A program made the translations under genes and the position numbers. Positions 1 through 7,313 of a DNA stretch of 14,355 bases are shown here, piece by piece. The stretch spans positions 1 to 14,355 of the forward strand of contig CAJUTH010000059.1 of assembly GCA_910589275.1 (NCBI GenBank), in the 5' to 3' direction. Source of the DNA: an uncultured Dorea sp. Its GTDB lineage: Bacteria; Bacillota; Clostridia; Lachnospirales; Lachnospiraceae. The notes beneath the pieces were generated by a model, which did not search any database, was not told the origin of the DNA, and saw only the letters and a program-made list of their open reading frames with translations. Each line of letters opens with the position of its first letter. Position 1 is the first letter of the stretch.

Positions 1-316
1 TCAAGTAATGAGAATCACTTTGAAGGCGTATGATCACCAACTGGTAGATGCATCCGCAAAGAAAATCATCGAAACTGTAAAGAAGAATGGAGCACAGGTA
101 AGCGGACCGGTTCCGCTCCCAACTAAGAAGGAAGTTGTGACAATCCTGAGAGCTGTACACAAGTACAAAGATTCCAGAGAGCAGTTCGAGCAGAGGACTC
201 ATAAGAGACTGATCGATATCATCACGCCTACCCAGAAGACGGTAGACGCATTATCCAGACTGGAGATGCCGGCGGGCGTGTACATTGATATCAAGATGAA
301 AAGCAAAAAGAAGTAA
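1..316 (+). CDS. rpsJ: 30S ribosomal protein S10 (5' end cut by window)
   Basis: S10 is a small-subunit head protein that also acts as NusE in transcription antitermination. The visible frame reads Q-V-M-R-I-T-L-K-A-Y-D-H from the window edge and ends at TAA 314-316. The ATG at 8 has no ribosome binding site in the seven bases before it, and codons CAA GTA precede it in frame. Clostridial S10 proteins usually begin a few residues earlier (MA-x-QVM), so the true start is probably just outside the window. From the internal Met, 102 residues remain, close to the family's full length. The S10 loop (GPVPLPTKK) and the RTHKRLIDI stretch are clear. It is the first gene of the S10 operon, with rplC 77 nt downstream. 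Confidence 0.96.
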   Translation, partial: QVMRITLKAYDHQLVDASAKKIIETVKKNGAQVSGPVPLPTKKEVVTILRAVHKYKDSREQFEQRTHKRLIDIITPTQKTVDALSRLEMPAGVYIDIKMKSKKK

Positions 317-378
317 AAAATAACACAGTAGTTCCTAACATTTAGGATGAACACTCACGAAGTGTTCCGCTGTAAATC
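317..378 (+). promoter_or_regulatory. Possible three-way-junction RNA before rplC
   Basis: The rpsJ-rplC gap contains two adjacent perfect hairpins inside a short closing helix. Hairpin 1 pairs TCCTAA (333-338) with TTAGGA (342-347) over a 3-nt loop. Hairpin 2 pairs GAACACT (349-355) with AGTGTTC (361-367) over loop CACGA. ACAG (325-328) can pair with CTGT (370-373) to close the junction. The rplC Shine-Dalgarno sequence (379-385) follows directly. There is no U-tract, so it is not a terminator. A role in tuning rplC translation or in mRNA processing is inference. Confidence 0.5.
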
Positions 379-393
379 AAGGAGGTAATTATA

Positions 394-1077
394 ATGAAGA
401 AAGCTATTTTAGCTACAAAGATCGGGATGACTCAGATCTTTAACGAAGACGGCGTGCTGACGCCGGTAACAGTTCTTCAGGCAGGCCCCTGTGTGGTAAC
501 GCAGATTAAGACTGTGGAGAACGACGGATACAGCGCGGTGCAGGTTGGATTCGGCGACAAGAAAGAGAAGATCGTGATAAAGGATAAGAGCGGAAAAAAA
601 GAGATCGCTCACCGCAACGGACTGACAAAGGCCGAGCAGGGACATTTTGCAAAGGCCGGCGTTGCAGGAAAGAGATTTGTAAGAGAGTTTAAGTTTGAGA
701 ATGCCGGCGAGTATGAGCTTGGACAGGAGATCAAGGCAGATATTTTTGAGGCGGGCGATAAAATCGACGCTACGGCTGTTTCAAAGGGTAAAGGTTTCCA
801 AGGCGCGATCAAGAGACACAATCAGCACAGAGGACCTATGACCCACGGTTCTAAGTTCCACCGCCATGCGGGTTCTAACGGCGCGGCATCTGATCCGAGC
901 AAGGTATTCAAGGGCAAGAAGATGCCGGGGCAGATGGGAAATAAACAGATTACCATTCAGAATCTTGAGATTGTCCGCGTGGACGCTGAGAAGAACCTTC
1001 TTCTGGTAAAAGGCGCCGTACCGGGACCGAAGAAATCTTTAGTAACGATCAAAGAGACAGTAAAGGCCGGTAAGTAG
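394..1077 (+). CDS. rplC: 50S ribosomal protein L3
   Basis: L3 binds 23S rRNA early in assembly, and its long loop reaches towards the peptidyl transferase centre. The 227-residue protein starts KKAILATKIGMTQIF, typical of bacterial L3, and has the conserved KGKGFQG stretch (131-137) followed by the His-rich RHNQHRGPMTHGS loop (about 141-153). Length fits bacterial L3 (about 205-230). The start ATG is 8 nt after AAGGAGG at 379-385, so it is secure. rplD follows after 31 nt. Confidence 0.98.
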   Translation: MKKAILATKIGMTQIFNEDGVLTPVTVLQAGPCVVTQIKTVENDGYSAVQVGFGDKKEKIVIKDKSGKKEIAHRNGLTKAEQGHFAKAGVAGKRFVREFKFENAGEYELGQEIKADIFEAGDKIDATAVSKGKGFQGAIKRHNQHRGPMTHGSKFHRHAGSNGAASDPSKVFKGKKMPGQMGNKQITIQNLEIVRVDAEKNLLLVKGAVPGPKKSLVTIKETVKAGK

Positions 1078-1108
1078 GCTTTACTTAAGGAAAGGAGGAA
1101 CGCTAGAG

Positions 1109-1729
1109 ATGGCAAACGTAGCAGTTTACAATATCGAAGGCAAAGAAGTTGGTACAATTGAGCTGAACGACGCTGTGTTCGGTGTGGAAGTGAACGATCA
1201 TTTAGTACACATGGCAGTAGTGAACCAGCTTGCAAATAAACGTCAGGGCACTCAGAAGGCTAAGACACGTTCTGAAGTATCAGGCGGAGGAAGAAAACCA
1301 TGGAGACAAAAAGGGACAGGTCATGCAAGACAGGGTTCCACAAGGGCGCCTCAGTGGACGGGCGGCGGAGTCGTATTCGCACCGGTTCCGAGAGATTATT
1401 CCTTCAAGATGAATAAGAAGGAAAAGCGCGCCGCATTGAAATCTGCGCTTTCCGCAAAGGTAGAAGAGAAGAAGTTTATCGTCGTAGACGAGATTAAGCT
1501 TGATGAAATTAAGACAAAGAGCATTGCAGATATGCTGAAAGGTCTGGATGTCAGCAAAGCGCTGGTGGTGTTGGAGGACGGAAATACAAACGCTGAGATT
1601 TCTGCAAGGAATATCGCAGACGTTAAGACTGCAAAGACTAATACGATCAACGTATACGACATCCTGAAATACAACACGGTAGTAGCTACAAAGGCTGCTG
1701 TAGAGGCGATTGAGGAGGTGTACGCATAA
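1109..1729 (+). CDS. rplD: 50S ribosomal protein L4
   Basis: L4 binds 23S rRNA, and its extended loop lines the polypeptide exit tunnel. The 206-residue product has the tunnel-loop signature: TRSEVSGGGRKPWRQKGTG and then ARQGSTRAPQWTGGG, roughly residues 50-85. This is the region where macrolide-resistance changes are known in other bacteria, and nothing unusual is visible here. The start is preceded by AAGGAGG (1091-1097). The stop overlaps the rplW start by one base (TAATG), which suggests translational coupling. In E. coli L4 represses its own operon. No equivalent can be claimed here from sequence. Confidence 0.98.
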   Translation: MANVAVYNIEGKEVGTIELNDAVFGVEVNDHLVHMAVVNQLANKRQGTQKAKTRSEVSGGGRKPWRQKGTGHARQGSTRAPQWTGGGVVFAPVPRDYSFKMNKKEKRAALKSALSAKVEEKKFIVVDEIKLDEIKTKSIADMLKGLDVSKALVVLEDGNTNAEISARNIADVKTAKTNTINVYDILKYNTVVATKAAVEAIEEVYA

Positions 1730-2034
1730 TGGCAAACGTACAGTATTATGATGTAATCCTTAAACCGGTAGTGACTGAGAAGAGCATGGAGCTGATGGGC
1801 GAGAAGAAATATACATTTCTGGTTCACACAGAGGCGACCAAGACTCAGGTAAAGGAAGCTGTTGAGAAGATGTTTGCAGGAACAAAGGTTAGGAGTGTCA
1901 ATACGATGAATCTTGACGGCAAGAAGAAGAGAGTCCGCGGAACTTGGAAGTTCGGGAAGACTGCAAAGACAAAGAAAGCGATTGTGCAGCTTACAGAGGA
2001 CAGCGCGGATATCGAGATATTCGAGGGACTGTAG
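1729..2034 (+). CDS. rplW: 50S ribosomal protein L23
   Basis: L23 sits at the exit of the peptide tunnel and is the docking site for trigger factor and signal recognition particle. The 101-residue protein carries the family's DVILKPVVTEKSMELM start (about residues 8-23) and the basic loop DGKKKRVRGTWKFGKTAKTK. The ATG overlaps the rplD stop by one base, and a GAGGAGGTG ribosome binding site lies inside the end of rplD (about 1711-1719). rplB follows after 15 nt. Confidence 0.97.
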   Translation: MANVQYYDVILKPVVTEKSMELMGEKKYTFLVHTEATKTQVKEAVEKMFAGTKVRSVNTMNLDGKKKRVRGTWKFGKTAKTKKAIVQLTEDSADIEIFEGL

Positions 2035-2049
2035 AAAGGAGATGTAATC

Positions 2050-2892
2050 ATGGGAATCAAAACCTATAATCCATATACGCCTTCCAGAAGACAGATGACT
2101 GGATCTGATTTCGCAGAAATCACTAAGACTACTCCAGAGAAATCTCTGTTGGCTTCTAAGAGCAGACAGGCAGGACGTAATAATCAGGGGAAAATCACAG
2201 TTAGACACCGCGGAGGCGGAGCGAAGAGAAAATACAGGATCATTGATTTTAAGAGAAGAAAAGACGGCGTACCGGCTACTGTAATCGGAATCGAGTACGA
2301 TCCGAACAGGACGGCGAATATTGCGCTGATCTGCTATGAGGACGGCGAGAAAGCATACATTCTCGCACCGGCGGGGCTCACAGACGGCATGAAGGTCATG
2401 AACGGACCGGAAGCCGAGGTTCATGTAGGCAACTGCCTGCCGCTGTCTGATATTCCGGTAGGTACGCAGATCCACAATATTGAGCTGTATCCGGGAAAAG
2501 GCGGACAGTTAGTACGTTCCGCAGGAAACAGCGCACAGTTGATGGCAAAAGAAGGCAAATACGCAACCCTTCGTCTTCCTTCCGGGGAGATGAGAATGGT
2601 TCCGATCATCTGCCGCGCATCCATCGGCGTGGTTGGCAACGGTGACCACAGCCTGATCAACTATGGCAAGGCAGGACGTAAGCGCCACATGGGCTTCAGA
2701 CCTACCGTACGAGGTTCTGTTATGAACCCGAACGACCATCCGCACGGCGGCGGCGAGGGCAAGACTGGAATCGGACGTCCGGGTCCGTGTACTCCTTGGG
2801 GCAAACCTGCTCTCGGCCTTAAGACCCGCAAGAAGAATAAGCAGTCTAACAAGCTGATCGTAAGAAGACGCGATGGCAGAGGTATTAAATAA
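2050..2892 (+). CDS. rplB: 50S ribosomal protein L2
   Basis: L2 is one of the most conserved large-subunit proteins. It binds 23S rRNA near the peptidyl transferase centre and is needed for subunit joining. The 280 residues match the family length (273-280). The hallmark motif NPNDHPHGGGEG lies at about 226-237 with the key His residues at 230 and 232, followed by GRPGPCTPWGKPALG. The C-terminal basic tail ends RRRDGRGIK. An AAAGGAGATG ribosome binding site overlaps the end of rplW. Confidence 0.98.
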   Translation: MGIKTYNPYTPSRRQMTGSDFAEITKTTPEKSLLASKSRQAGRNNQGKITVRHRGGGAKRKYRIIDFKRRKDGVPATVIGIEYDPNRTANIALICYEDGEKAYILAPAGLTDGMKVMNGPEAEVHVGNCLPLSDIPVGTQIHNIELYPGKGGQLVRSAGNSAQLMAKEGKYATLRLPSGEMRMVPIICRASIGVVGNGDHSLINYGKAGRKRHMGFRPTVRGSVMNPNDHPHGGGEGKTGIGRPGPCTPWGKPALGLKTRKKNKQSNKLIVRRRDGRGIK

Positions 2893-2916
2893 GAGATTCG
2901 AAAGGGAGGTAGAACC

Positions 2917-3198
2917 ATGGCTCGTTCACTGAAAAAAGGACCATTTGCAGATGCTAGTCTGCTTAAGAAAATAGATGCTATGAACGCATCAGGCGACAAG
3001 TCAGTTATTAAAACATGGTCTCGTCGTTCTACAATCTTTCCAAGCATGATCGGACATACAATCGCCGTTCATGACGGAAGGAAACATGTGCCGGTATATG
3101 TAACAGAGGATATGGTCGGACACAAGCTCGGTGAGTTTGTAGCGACTAGAACTTACAGAGGACACGGCAAAGACGAAAAGAAATCTAAAGTTAGATAA
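2917..3198 (+). CDS. rpsS: 30S ribosomal protein S19
   Basis: S19 is a small-subunit head protein that forms a pair with S13 near the A-site tRNA. The 93-residue product starts ARSLKKGPFAD and contains WSRRSTIFPSMIGHTIAVHDG and GHKLGEFV, the standard S19 signature. Length is normal. The start ATG (CCATGG context) follows AAGGGAGGT at 2901-2909. It lies between rplB and rplV, as in nearly all bacteria. Confidence 0.98.
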   Translation: MARSLKKGPFADASLLKKIDAMNASGDKSVIKTWSRRSTIFPSMIGHTIAVHDGRKHVPVYVTEDMVGHKLGEFVATRTYRGHGKDEKKSKVR

Positions 3199-3229
3199 TA
3201 GACAACGTATTTGAAAGGAGGGTTCATCC

Positions 3230-3616
3230 ATGGCAAAAGGACATAGATCCCAGATCAAGAGAGAGAGAAATGCTAATAAGGACACAAGACCTTCAGCTAA
3301 GTTATCTTACGCTAGAGTATCTGTTCAGAAAGCATGCTTTGTATTGGATGCCATCAGAGGTAAGGACGTACAGACAGCACTTGGTATTTTGACTTACAAT
3401 CCAAGATATGCTTCAAGTTTAATAAAGAAATTATTAGAGTCGGCAATTGCAAATGCTGAGAACAATAACGGTATGAGCGCTGATAACCTTTATATTGCGG
3501 AAGCTTATGCAAATAAAGGACCAACAATGAAGAGAATCAGACCGAGGGCACAGGGCAGAGCTTATAGAATTGAGAAGAGAATGAGCCACATTACGCTGGT
3601 GCTTGATGAAAGATAA
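3230..3616 (+). CDS. rplV: 50S ribosomal protein L22
   Basis: L22 binds several 23S rRNA domains, and its beta-hairpin forms part of the exit tunnel constriction. The 128-residue protein has the core ARVSVQKACFVLDAIRGK (about 28-45) and the C-terminal hairpin region MKRIRPRAQGRAYRI, with the usual ending MSHITLVL. It carries a longer, polar N-terminus (AKGHRSQIKRERNANK) than E. coli L22, which is common in Clostridia. AAAGGAGGG (3213-3221) precedes the start. Confidence 0.97.
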   Translation: MAKGHRSQIKRERNANKDTRPSAKLSYARVSVQKACFVLDAIRGKDVQTALGILTYNPRYASSLIKKLLESAIANAENNNGMSADNLYIAEAYANKGPTMKRIRPRAQGRAYRIEKRMSHITLVLDER

Positions 3617-3627
3617 GGAGGGGAATC

Positions 3628-4284
3628 ATGGGACAGAAAGTTAATCCTCATGGCTTGAGAGTCGGAATTATCAAAGATTGGGACTCAAAATGGTATGCGG
3701 AGAAGGATTTTGCAGACTATTTAATAGAAGACCATGAAATCAGAACATTTCTTAAGAAAAGATTATACAGCGCGGGTGTTTCCAGAATCGAGATCGAGAG
3801 AGCATCAGAGCGTGTGAAGATTGTGATTTACACAGCAAAGCCGGGCGTGGTGATCGGCAAGGGCGGCTCTGAGATCGAGAAGGTGAAGGCTGAGCTTGCT
3901 AAATATACAGACAAGAAGCTGATCGTGGATATCAAGGAGATCAAGAGACCTGATAAGGACGCGCAGTTAGTAGCTGAGAATATCGCACTTCAGCTTGAGA
4001 ACCGTATTTCTTTCAGACGTGCGATGAAATCCTGCATGTCAAGAACTATGAAAGCGGGAGCGCTTGGCGTCAAGACATCTGTTTCAGGAAGACTTGGCGG
4101 AGCTGATATGGCCCGTACAGAATTTTACAGCGAGGGAACAATTCCTCTTCAGACATTGAGAGCTGACATTGACTACGGATTCGCCGAGGCAGACACAACC
4201 TACGGTAAGGTTGGCGTTAAAGTATGGATTTACAAAGGCGAGATTCTTCCGGAAAAGGCAGAAAAGGAAGGGAGCGATAAATAA
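3628..4284 (+). CDS. rpsC: 30S ribosomal protein S3
   Basis: S3 lies at the mRNA entry channel and contributes to the ribosome's helicase activity. The 218 residues include an N-terminal GQKVNPHGLRVG motif and a KH RNA-binding domain with the GKGG loop at 77-80 (VVIGKGGSEIEKV). The C-terminal domain has SGRLGGADMART. Length is normal for Firmicutes. AAGGAGGGG directly follows the rplV stop. The stop codon overlaps the rplP start by one base. Confidence 0.98.
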   Translation: MGQKVNPHGLRVGIIKDWDSKWYAEKDFADYLIEDHEIRTFLKKRLYSAGVSRIEIERASERVKIVIYTAKPGVVIGKGGSEIEKVKAELAKYTDKKLIVDIKEIKRPDKDAQLVAENIALQLENRISFRRAMKSCMSRTMKAGALGVKTSVSGRLGGADMARTEFYSEGTIPLQTLRADIDYGFAEADTTYGKVGVKVWIYKGEILPEKAEKEGSDK

Positions 4285-4721
4285 TGTTAATGCCAAAAAG
4301 AGTAAAACGTCGTAAACAGTTCCGCGGTTCCATGAAGGGCAAAGCGCTTCGCGGAAATACACTTTCATATGGTGAATATGGTATTGTTGCAGCAGAGCCG
4401 TGCTGGATCAAGTCCAATCAGATAGAGGCTGCCCGTGTCGCTATGACCCGTTATATCAAGCGTGGCGGTAAAGTATGGATTAAGATATTCCCAGATAAGC
4501 CAGTAACTACGAAACCAGCTGAAACACGTATGGGTTCCGGTAAAGGTACCTTAGAATACTGGGTAGCAGTTGTGAAGCCGGGACGCGTAATGTTCGAGAT
4601 CGCGGGCGTTCCAGAGGAAGTGGCAAGAGAGGCTCTTCGCCTTGCTACACATAAGTTACCTTGTAAATGTAAGATCGTTTCTCGCGCAGACTTAGAAGGC
4701 GGTGATAACAGTGAAAATTAA
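4284..4721 (+). CDS. rplP: 50S ribosomal protein L16
   Basis: L16 binds near the A-site and the central protuberance and organises the tRNA-binding region of the large subunit. The product (145 aa) begins MLMPKRVKRRKQFRG and has the conserved RYIKRGGKVWIKIFPDKPVT (about 52-71) and RMGSGKG (82-88). I keep the first ATG (4284), because the GGAAGGGAG site at 4266-4274 is about 9 nt from it and 15 nt from the second ATG (4290). The gene overlaps rpsC by 1 nt and rpmC by 11 nt. Confidence 0.97.
   Translation: MLMPKRVKRRKQFRGSMKGKALRGNTLSYGEYGIVAAEPCWIKSNQIEAARVAMTRYIKRGGKVWIKIFPDKPVTTKPAETRMGSGKGTLEYWVAVVKPGRVMFEIAGVPEEVAREALRLATHKLPCKCKIVSRADLEGGDNSEN
4696..4706 (+). promoter_or_regulatory. rpmC ribosome binding site (decides start)
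   Basis: AAGGCGGTGAT matches the complement of the 16S rRNA 3' end at 10 of 11 positions. A GTG at 4702 in the rpmC frame lies inside this site and so cannot be the start. The GTG at 4711 is 8 nt downstream of the GG core. Confidence 0.75.
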
Positions 4722-4908
4722 TGCATTTGTAGAAGATTTAAGGACAAAATCAGCTGCAGAGCTGAATGAAGAATTAGTAGCTGCTAAAAAGGAACTCTTC
4801 AACTTAAGATTCCAGAACGCAACGAATCAGTTAGATAATACAAGCAGAATCAAGGAAGTAAGAAAGAATATCGCAAGAATCCAGACTGTGATCACGGAAC
4901 GGGGCTAA
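4711..4908 (+). CDS. rpmC: 50S ribosomal protein L29
   Basis: L29 is a small helical protein at the tunnel exit next to L23. With the GTG start at 4711 the protein is 65 residues: KINAFVEDLRTKSAAELNEE and then KKELFNLRFQ, the family's signature, with KEVRKNIARIQTV near the end. An in-frame GTG three codons earlier falls within the ribosome binding site and is rejected. The first 11 nt overlap the end of rplP. The weak GTG start and the overlap suggest coupling to rplP translation. Confidence 0.95.
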   Translation: MKINAFVEDLRTKSAAELNEELVAAKKELFNLRFQNATNQLDNTSRIKEVRKNIARIQTVITERG

Positions 4909-4954
4909 CTTCCTGAAATAAGACATTATTATTACCGAGAAAGGAGTAAAAGTC

Positions 4955-5209
4955 GTGGAAAGAAATCTTAGAAAAACACGTACAGGCAAGGTTGTCAGCA
5001 ATAAGATGGATAAGACGATCGTAGTTGCTGTTGAGGACCATGTAAAACATGCTCTTTACAATAAGATTGTAAAAAGAACTTATAAATTAAAGGCTCACGA
5101 TGAGGCAAACGAATGCGGCATCGGCGACATCGTAAAGGTTATGGAGACAAGGCCGTTATCCAAGGATAAGAGATGGAGACTTGTCGAGATCATGGAAAAA
5201 GCAAAATAG
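4955..5209 (+). CDS. rpsQ: 30S ribosomal protein S17
   Basis: S17 is an OB-fold primary binder of 16S rRNA, needed early in small-subunit assembly. The 84 residues begin ERNLRKTRTGKVVSNKMDKT, followed by HALYNKIVKRT and GDIVKVMETRPLSKDKRWRL, a textbook S17. It uses a GTG start, 7 nt after AAGGAG (4941-4946). The 46-nt gap from rpmC is AT-rich and shows no other feature. Confidence 0.97.
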   Translation: MERNLRKTRTGKVVSNKMDKTIVVAVEDHVKHALYNKIVKRTYKLKAHDEANECGIGDIVKVMETRPLSKDKRWRLVEIMEKAK

Positions 5210-5229
5210 TGTAAGGAGGGAAACCTGCA

Positions 5230-5598
5230 ATGATACAGCAAGAAAGCAGACTGAAAGTAGCAGACAATACAGGTGCGAAAGAGTTACTTTGTATCCGCGT
5301 GCTTGGCGGTTCTACCAGAAGATACGCAAGCATCGGCGATATTATTGTTGCGACTGTTAAAGATGCAACACCAGGCGGCGTTGTTAAAAAGGGCGATGTA
5401 GTAAAAGCTGTAGTTGTACGTACTGTAAAAGGTACTCGTCGGAAAGACGGATCTTATATCCGCTTTGACGAAAATGCTGCTGTAATTATTAAAGAAGATA
5501 AGAACCCAAGAGGAACCCGTATCTTCGGGCCAGTAGCGAGAGAGCTTCGTGACAAACAGTTTATGAAGATTGTTTCCTTAGCTCCGGAAGTACTTTAA
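5230..5598 (+). CDS. rplN: 50S ribosomal protein L14
   Basis: L14 lies on the subunit interface and forms intersubunit bridges; it is also the docking surface for the silencing factor RsfS. The 122 residues begin MIQQESRLKVADNTGAKE and include CIRVLGGSTRRYASIGD and the PRGTRIFGPVARELR stretch near the end. Length is exactly that of most bacterial L14. AAGGAGGG (5213-5220) precedes the ATG. Its stop codon overlaps the next gene's ribosome binding site. Confidence 0.98.
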   Translation: MIQQESRLKVADNTGAKELLCIRVLGGSTRRYASIGDIIVATVKDATPGGVVKKGDVVKAVVVRTVKGTRRKDGSYIRFDENAAVIIKEDKNPRGTRIFGPVARELRDKQFMKIVSLAPEVL

Positions 5599-5611
5599 GG
5601 AGGTGCGATAG

Positions 5612-5926
5612 ATGTCAACAATGAAGATCAAAAAGGGCGATATGGTGAAGGTTATTGCCGGAGCGGAGAAGGATAAAGAAGGCAAAGTCCTCTCTGTAAA
5701 TCAGAAAGACGGAACAGTCCTTGTTGAAGGCGTTAATATGCTGACAAAGCACGCGAAACCGAGTATGGCGAACCAGAACGGCGGAATCATCCACCAGGAA
5801 GGTCCGATCAACATTTCCAACGTAATGTATCTCCACAATGGAAAAGCAACCAGAGTTGGATTTCAGATGGACGGAGATAAGAAGGTGCGTGTTGCAAAAT
5901 CAACAGGCGAAGTAATCGATAAATAA
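5612..5926 (+). CDS. rplX: 50S ribosomal protein L24
   Basis: L24 is one of the two proteins that start large-subunit assembly, and it lies by the tunnel exit. The 104-residue product has an N-terminal KOW motif (KKGDMVKVIAGAEKDKEGKV, about 7-26) and the conserved HAKPSMANQNGGIIHQEGPI. The first ATG is chosen because AAGGAGG at 5597-5603, which overlaps the rplN stop, is 8 nt upstream. The second ATG (5621) would be 17 nt away. Confidence 0.97.
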   Translation: MSTMKIKKGDMVKVIAGAEKDKEGKVLSVNQKDGTVLVEGVNMLTKHAKPSMANQNGGIIHQEGPINISNVMYLHNGKATRVGFQMDGDKKVRVAKSTGEVIDK

Positions 5927-5949
5927 TTTGAGGAAGGAGGTTCAGGGCT

Positions 5950-6492
5950 TTGAGCAGCAGATTAAAAGAACAGTACCAGAACGAGATTGTCGCTGCAATG
6001 ACAAAGAAGTTCGGTTATAAGAATATTATGGAAGTGCCAAAACTCGATAAGGTTGTTATCAACATGGGTGTTGGCGAAGCAAAAGATAATGCAAAAGCTT
6101 TAGATTCAGCAATCGCTGATATGGAGAAGATCACAGGACAGAAGGCCGTTGTTTGCAAGGCTAAGAAGTCAGTGGCAAACTTCAAGATCAGGGAAGGAAT
6201 GTCAATCGGATGTAAGACCACGTTAAGAGGGGATAAGATGTATGAGTTCGTTGACCGCCTGATCAACCTCGCACTGCCGCGTGTACGTGACTTCAGAGGT
6301 GTGAACCCGAACGCATTCGACGGAAGAGGCAATTATGCCCTTGGTATCAGGGAACAGCTTATCTTCCCTGAGATCGAATATGATAAGATCGACAAGGTAA
6401 GAGGTATGGATGTTATCTTTGTAACAACTGCTAAGACAGACGAGGAAGCGCGCGAGCTTCTGAAACAGTTCAACATGCCGTTTAAAAAATAA
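5950..6492 (+). CDS. rplE: 50S ribosomal protein L5 (TTG start)
   Basis: L5 binds 5S rRNA and forms part of the central protuberance, contacting P-site tRNA. The 180-residue product includes VPKLDKVVINMGVG (about 29-42), the KFGYKN lead-in and RDFRGVNPNAFDGRGNYALG (about 113-132), all family hallmarks. It uses a TTG start: AAGGAGG at 5934-5940 is 9 nt upstream, and the N-terminus SSRLKEQY is as expected. No better ATG exists before the conserved core. Confidence 0.96.
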   Translation: MSSRLKEQYQNEIVAAMTKKFGYKNIMEVPKLDKVVINMGVGEAKDNAKALDSAIADMEKITGQKAVVCKAKKSVANFKIREGMSIGCKTTLRGDKMYEFVDRLINLALPRVRDFRGVNPNAFDGRGNYALGIREQLIFPEIEYDKIDKVRGMDVIFVTTAKTDEEARELLKQFNMPFKK

Positions 6493-6503
6493 GGAGGTAA
6501 ATT

Positions 6504-6689
6504 ATGGCTAAGACAGCAATGAAAATCAAACAGCAGCGCAAGCCGAAATTCTCTACAAGAGCATACAGCCGCTGCAGAATCTGTGGACGTCCCCATGCGT
6601 ATTTGAGAAAATACGGTATCTGCCGTGTTTGCTTCCGCGAACTGGCATACAAAGGACAGATCCCGGGTGTGAAGAAAGCAAGTTGGTAG
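6504..6689 (+). CDS. rpsZ: 30S ribosomal protein S14, zinc-binding short form
   Basis: This is the 61-residue type Z S14, a small-subunit head protein essential for late assembly. Four cysteines (C24, C27, C40, C43) form the CxxC...CxxC zinc site, and the C-terminus is GQIPGVKKASW. This marks it as the zinc-dependent (C+) form, as opposed to the longer zinc-free paralogue some bacteria use in zinc starvation. AAGGAGG (6491-6497) overlaps the rplE stop. Directly after its TAG begins a repeat-filled gap of 221 nt. The symbol rpsN is also used. Confidence 0.97.
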   Translation: MAKTAMKIKQQRKPKFSTRAYSRCRICGRPHAYLRKYGICRVCFRELAYKGQIPGVKKASW

Positions 6690-6776
6690 GCACCGAACAC
6701 TTAGCGAGACCAAGCGTTAGCGCCGGTCGAGGTTAGTGTGAGGGCTGTTCTTTGAGCGAAGCGAAAAGAACTTCCT
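6690..6776 (+). repeat. A-B element 1 (A plus short B)
   Basis: First copy of the modular palindromic repeat, beginning one base after the rpsZ stop. Module A is bounded by ACACT (6697-6701) and AGTGT (6735-6739), with inner arms GACC (6708-6711) and GGTC (6725-6728). Short module B pairs GTTCTTT (6747-6753) with AAAGAAC (6765-6771) around the loop GAGCGAAGCGA, followed by the tail TTCCTT. The element begins CACCGAACACTTAGCG, the same lead-in seen in the rpmJ and map copies. Confidence 0.8.
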
Positions 6777-6781
6777 TGTCA

Positions 6782-6886
6782 GGCGACCCTTAGTGAAGCC
6801 AAGCTGAAAGCGCGGGCTGAGATTAGTGGAGCGATGTCTGGCGAGCGGGAAATCCGTTCTCTGAGCGAAGCGAGGGGAACTTCATT
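6782..6886 (+). repeat. A-B element 2 (degenerate A plus short B)
   Basis: Tandem second copy in the rpsZ-rpsH gap. Module A is diverged but aligns from CCCTTAGTGAAGCCAAGC (6787 on) to ATTAGTGG (about 6822-6829). Short B pairs GTTCTCT (6856-6862) with GGGGAAC (6874-6880), using two G-T pairs, around the same loop GAGCGAAGCGA. Its tail, TTCATTAGATTAAAGAGGAGG, runs into the rpsH ribosome binding site, so a folded hairpin would end 15 nt before that site. Confidence 0.7.
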
Positions 6887-6910
6887 AGATTAAAGAGGAG
6901 GAAAACATTC

Positions 6911-7312
6911 ATGACTATGAGCGATCCAATTGCAGATATGCTTACAAGAATCCGTAATGCAAATACTGCAAAACATGATACAGTAGATATTCCTGCATCT
7001 AAGATGAAGATTGCAATTGCTAATATTCTGCTGGATGAAGGATATATTACAAAATACGATATCGTAGAAGACGGAGCGTTCCAGACAATCCGTGTAACAT
7101 TAAAATACGGCGCAGATAAGAATGAGAAGGTTATTTCAGGCCTTAAGAGAATTTCCAAACCGGGTCTGCGTGTATACGCAAACTGCGAGGATCTGCCGAA
7201 GGTACTCGGCGGACTTGGAACAGCGATCATCTCAACCAATCAGGGCGTAATCACAGACAAAGAAGCAAGAAAGCTCGGCGTAGGCGGAGAAGTACTGGCG
7301 TTTGTGTGGTAG
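6911..7312 (+). CDS. rpsH: 30S ribosomal protein S8
   Basis: S8 is a primary 16S rRNA binder that organises the platform; in E. coli it also represses the spc operon. The 133-residue protein starts MTMSDPIADMLTRIRNAN and carries the C-terminal signature TNQGVITDKEARKLGVGGEVLAFVW. The ATG at 6911 fits AGGAGG at 6896-6901 (9 nt); the Met two codons later would be 15 nt away. The gene is bracketed by repeat elements on both sides, which is unusual inside this operon. Confidence 0.97.
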   Translation: MTMSDPIADMLTRIRNANTAKHDTVDIPASKMKIAIANILLDEGYITKYDIVEDGAFQTIRVTLKYGADKNEKVISGLKRISKPGLRVYANCEDLPKVLGGLGTAIISTNQGVITDKEARKLGVGGEVLAFVW

Positions 7313-7313
7313 C

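Noticed and set aside
1396..2475. Long antisense open frame (about 359 codons) across rplD-rplW-rplB
   Set aside because: It lies opposite three certain ribosomal protein genes and its sequence resembles no family I know. It is a shadow of biased codon use.
6690..6910. Repeat hairpins as intrinsic terminators
   Set aside because: None of the B hairpins is followed by a T-run, stems are only about 7 bp and AT-rich, and essential genes continue downstream.
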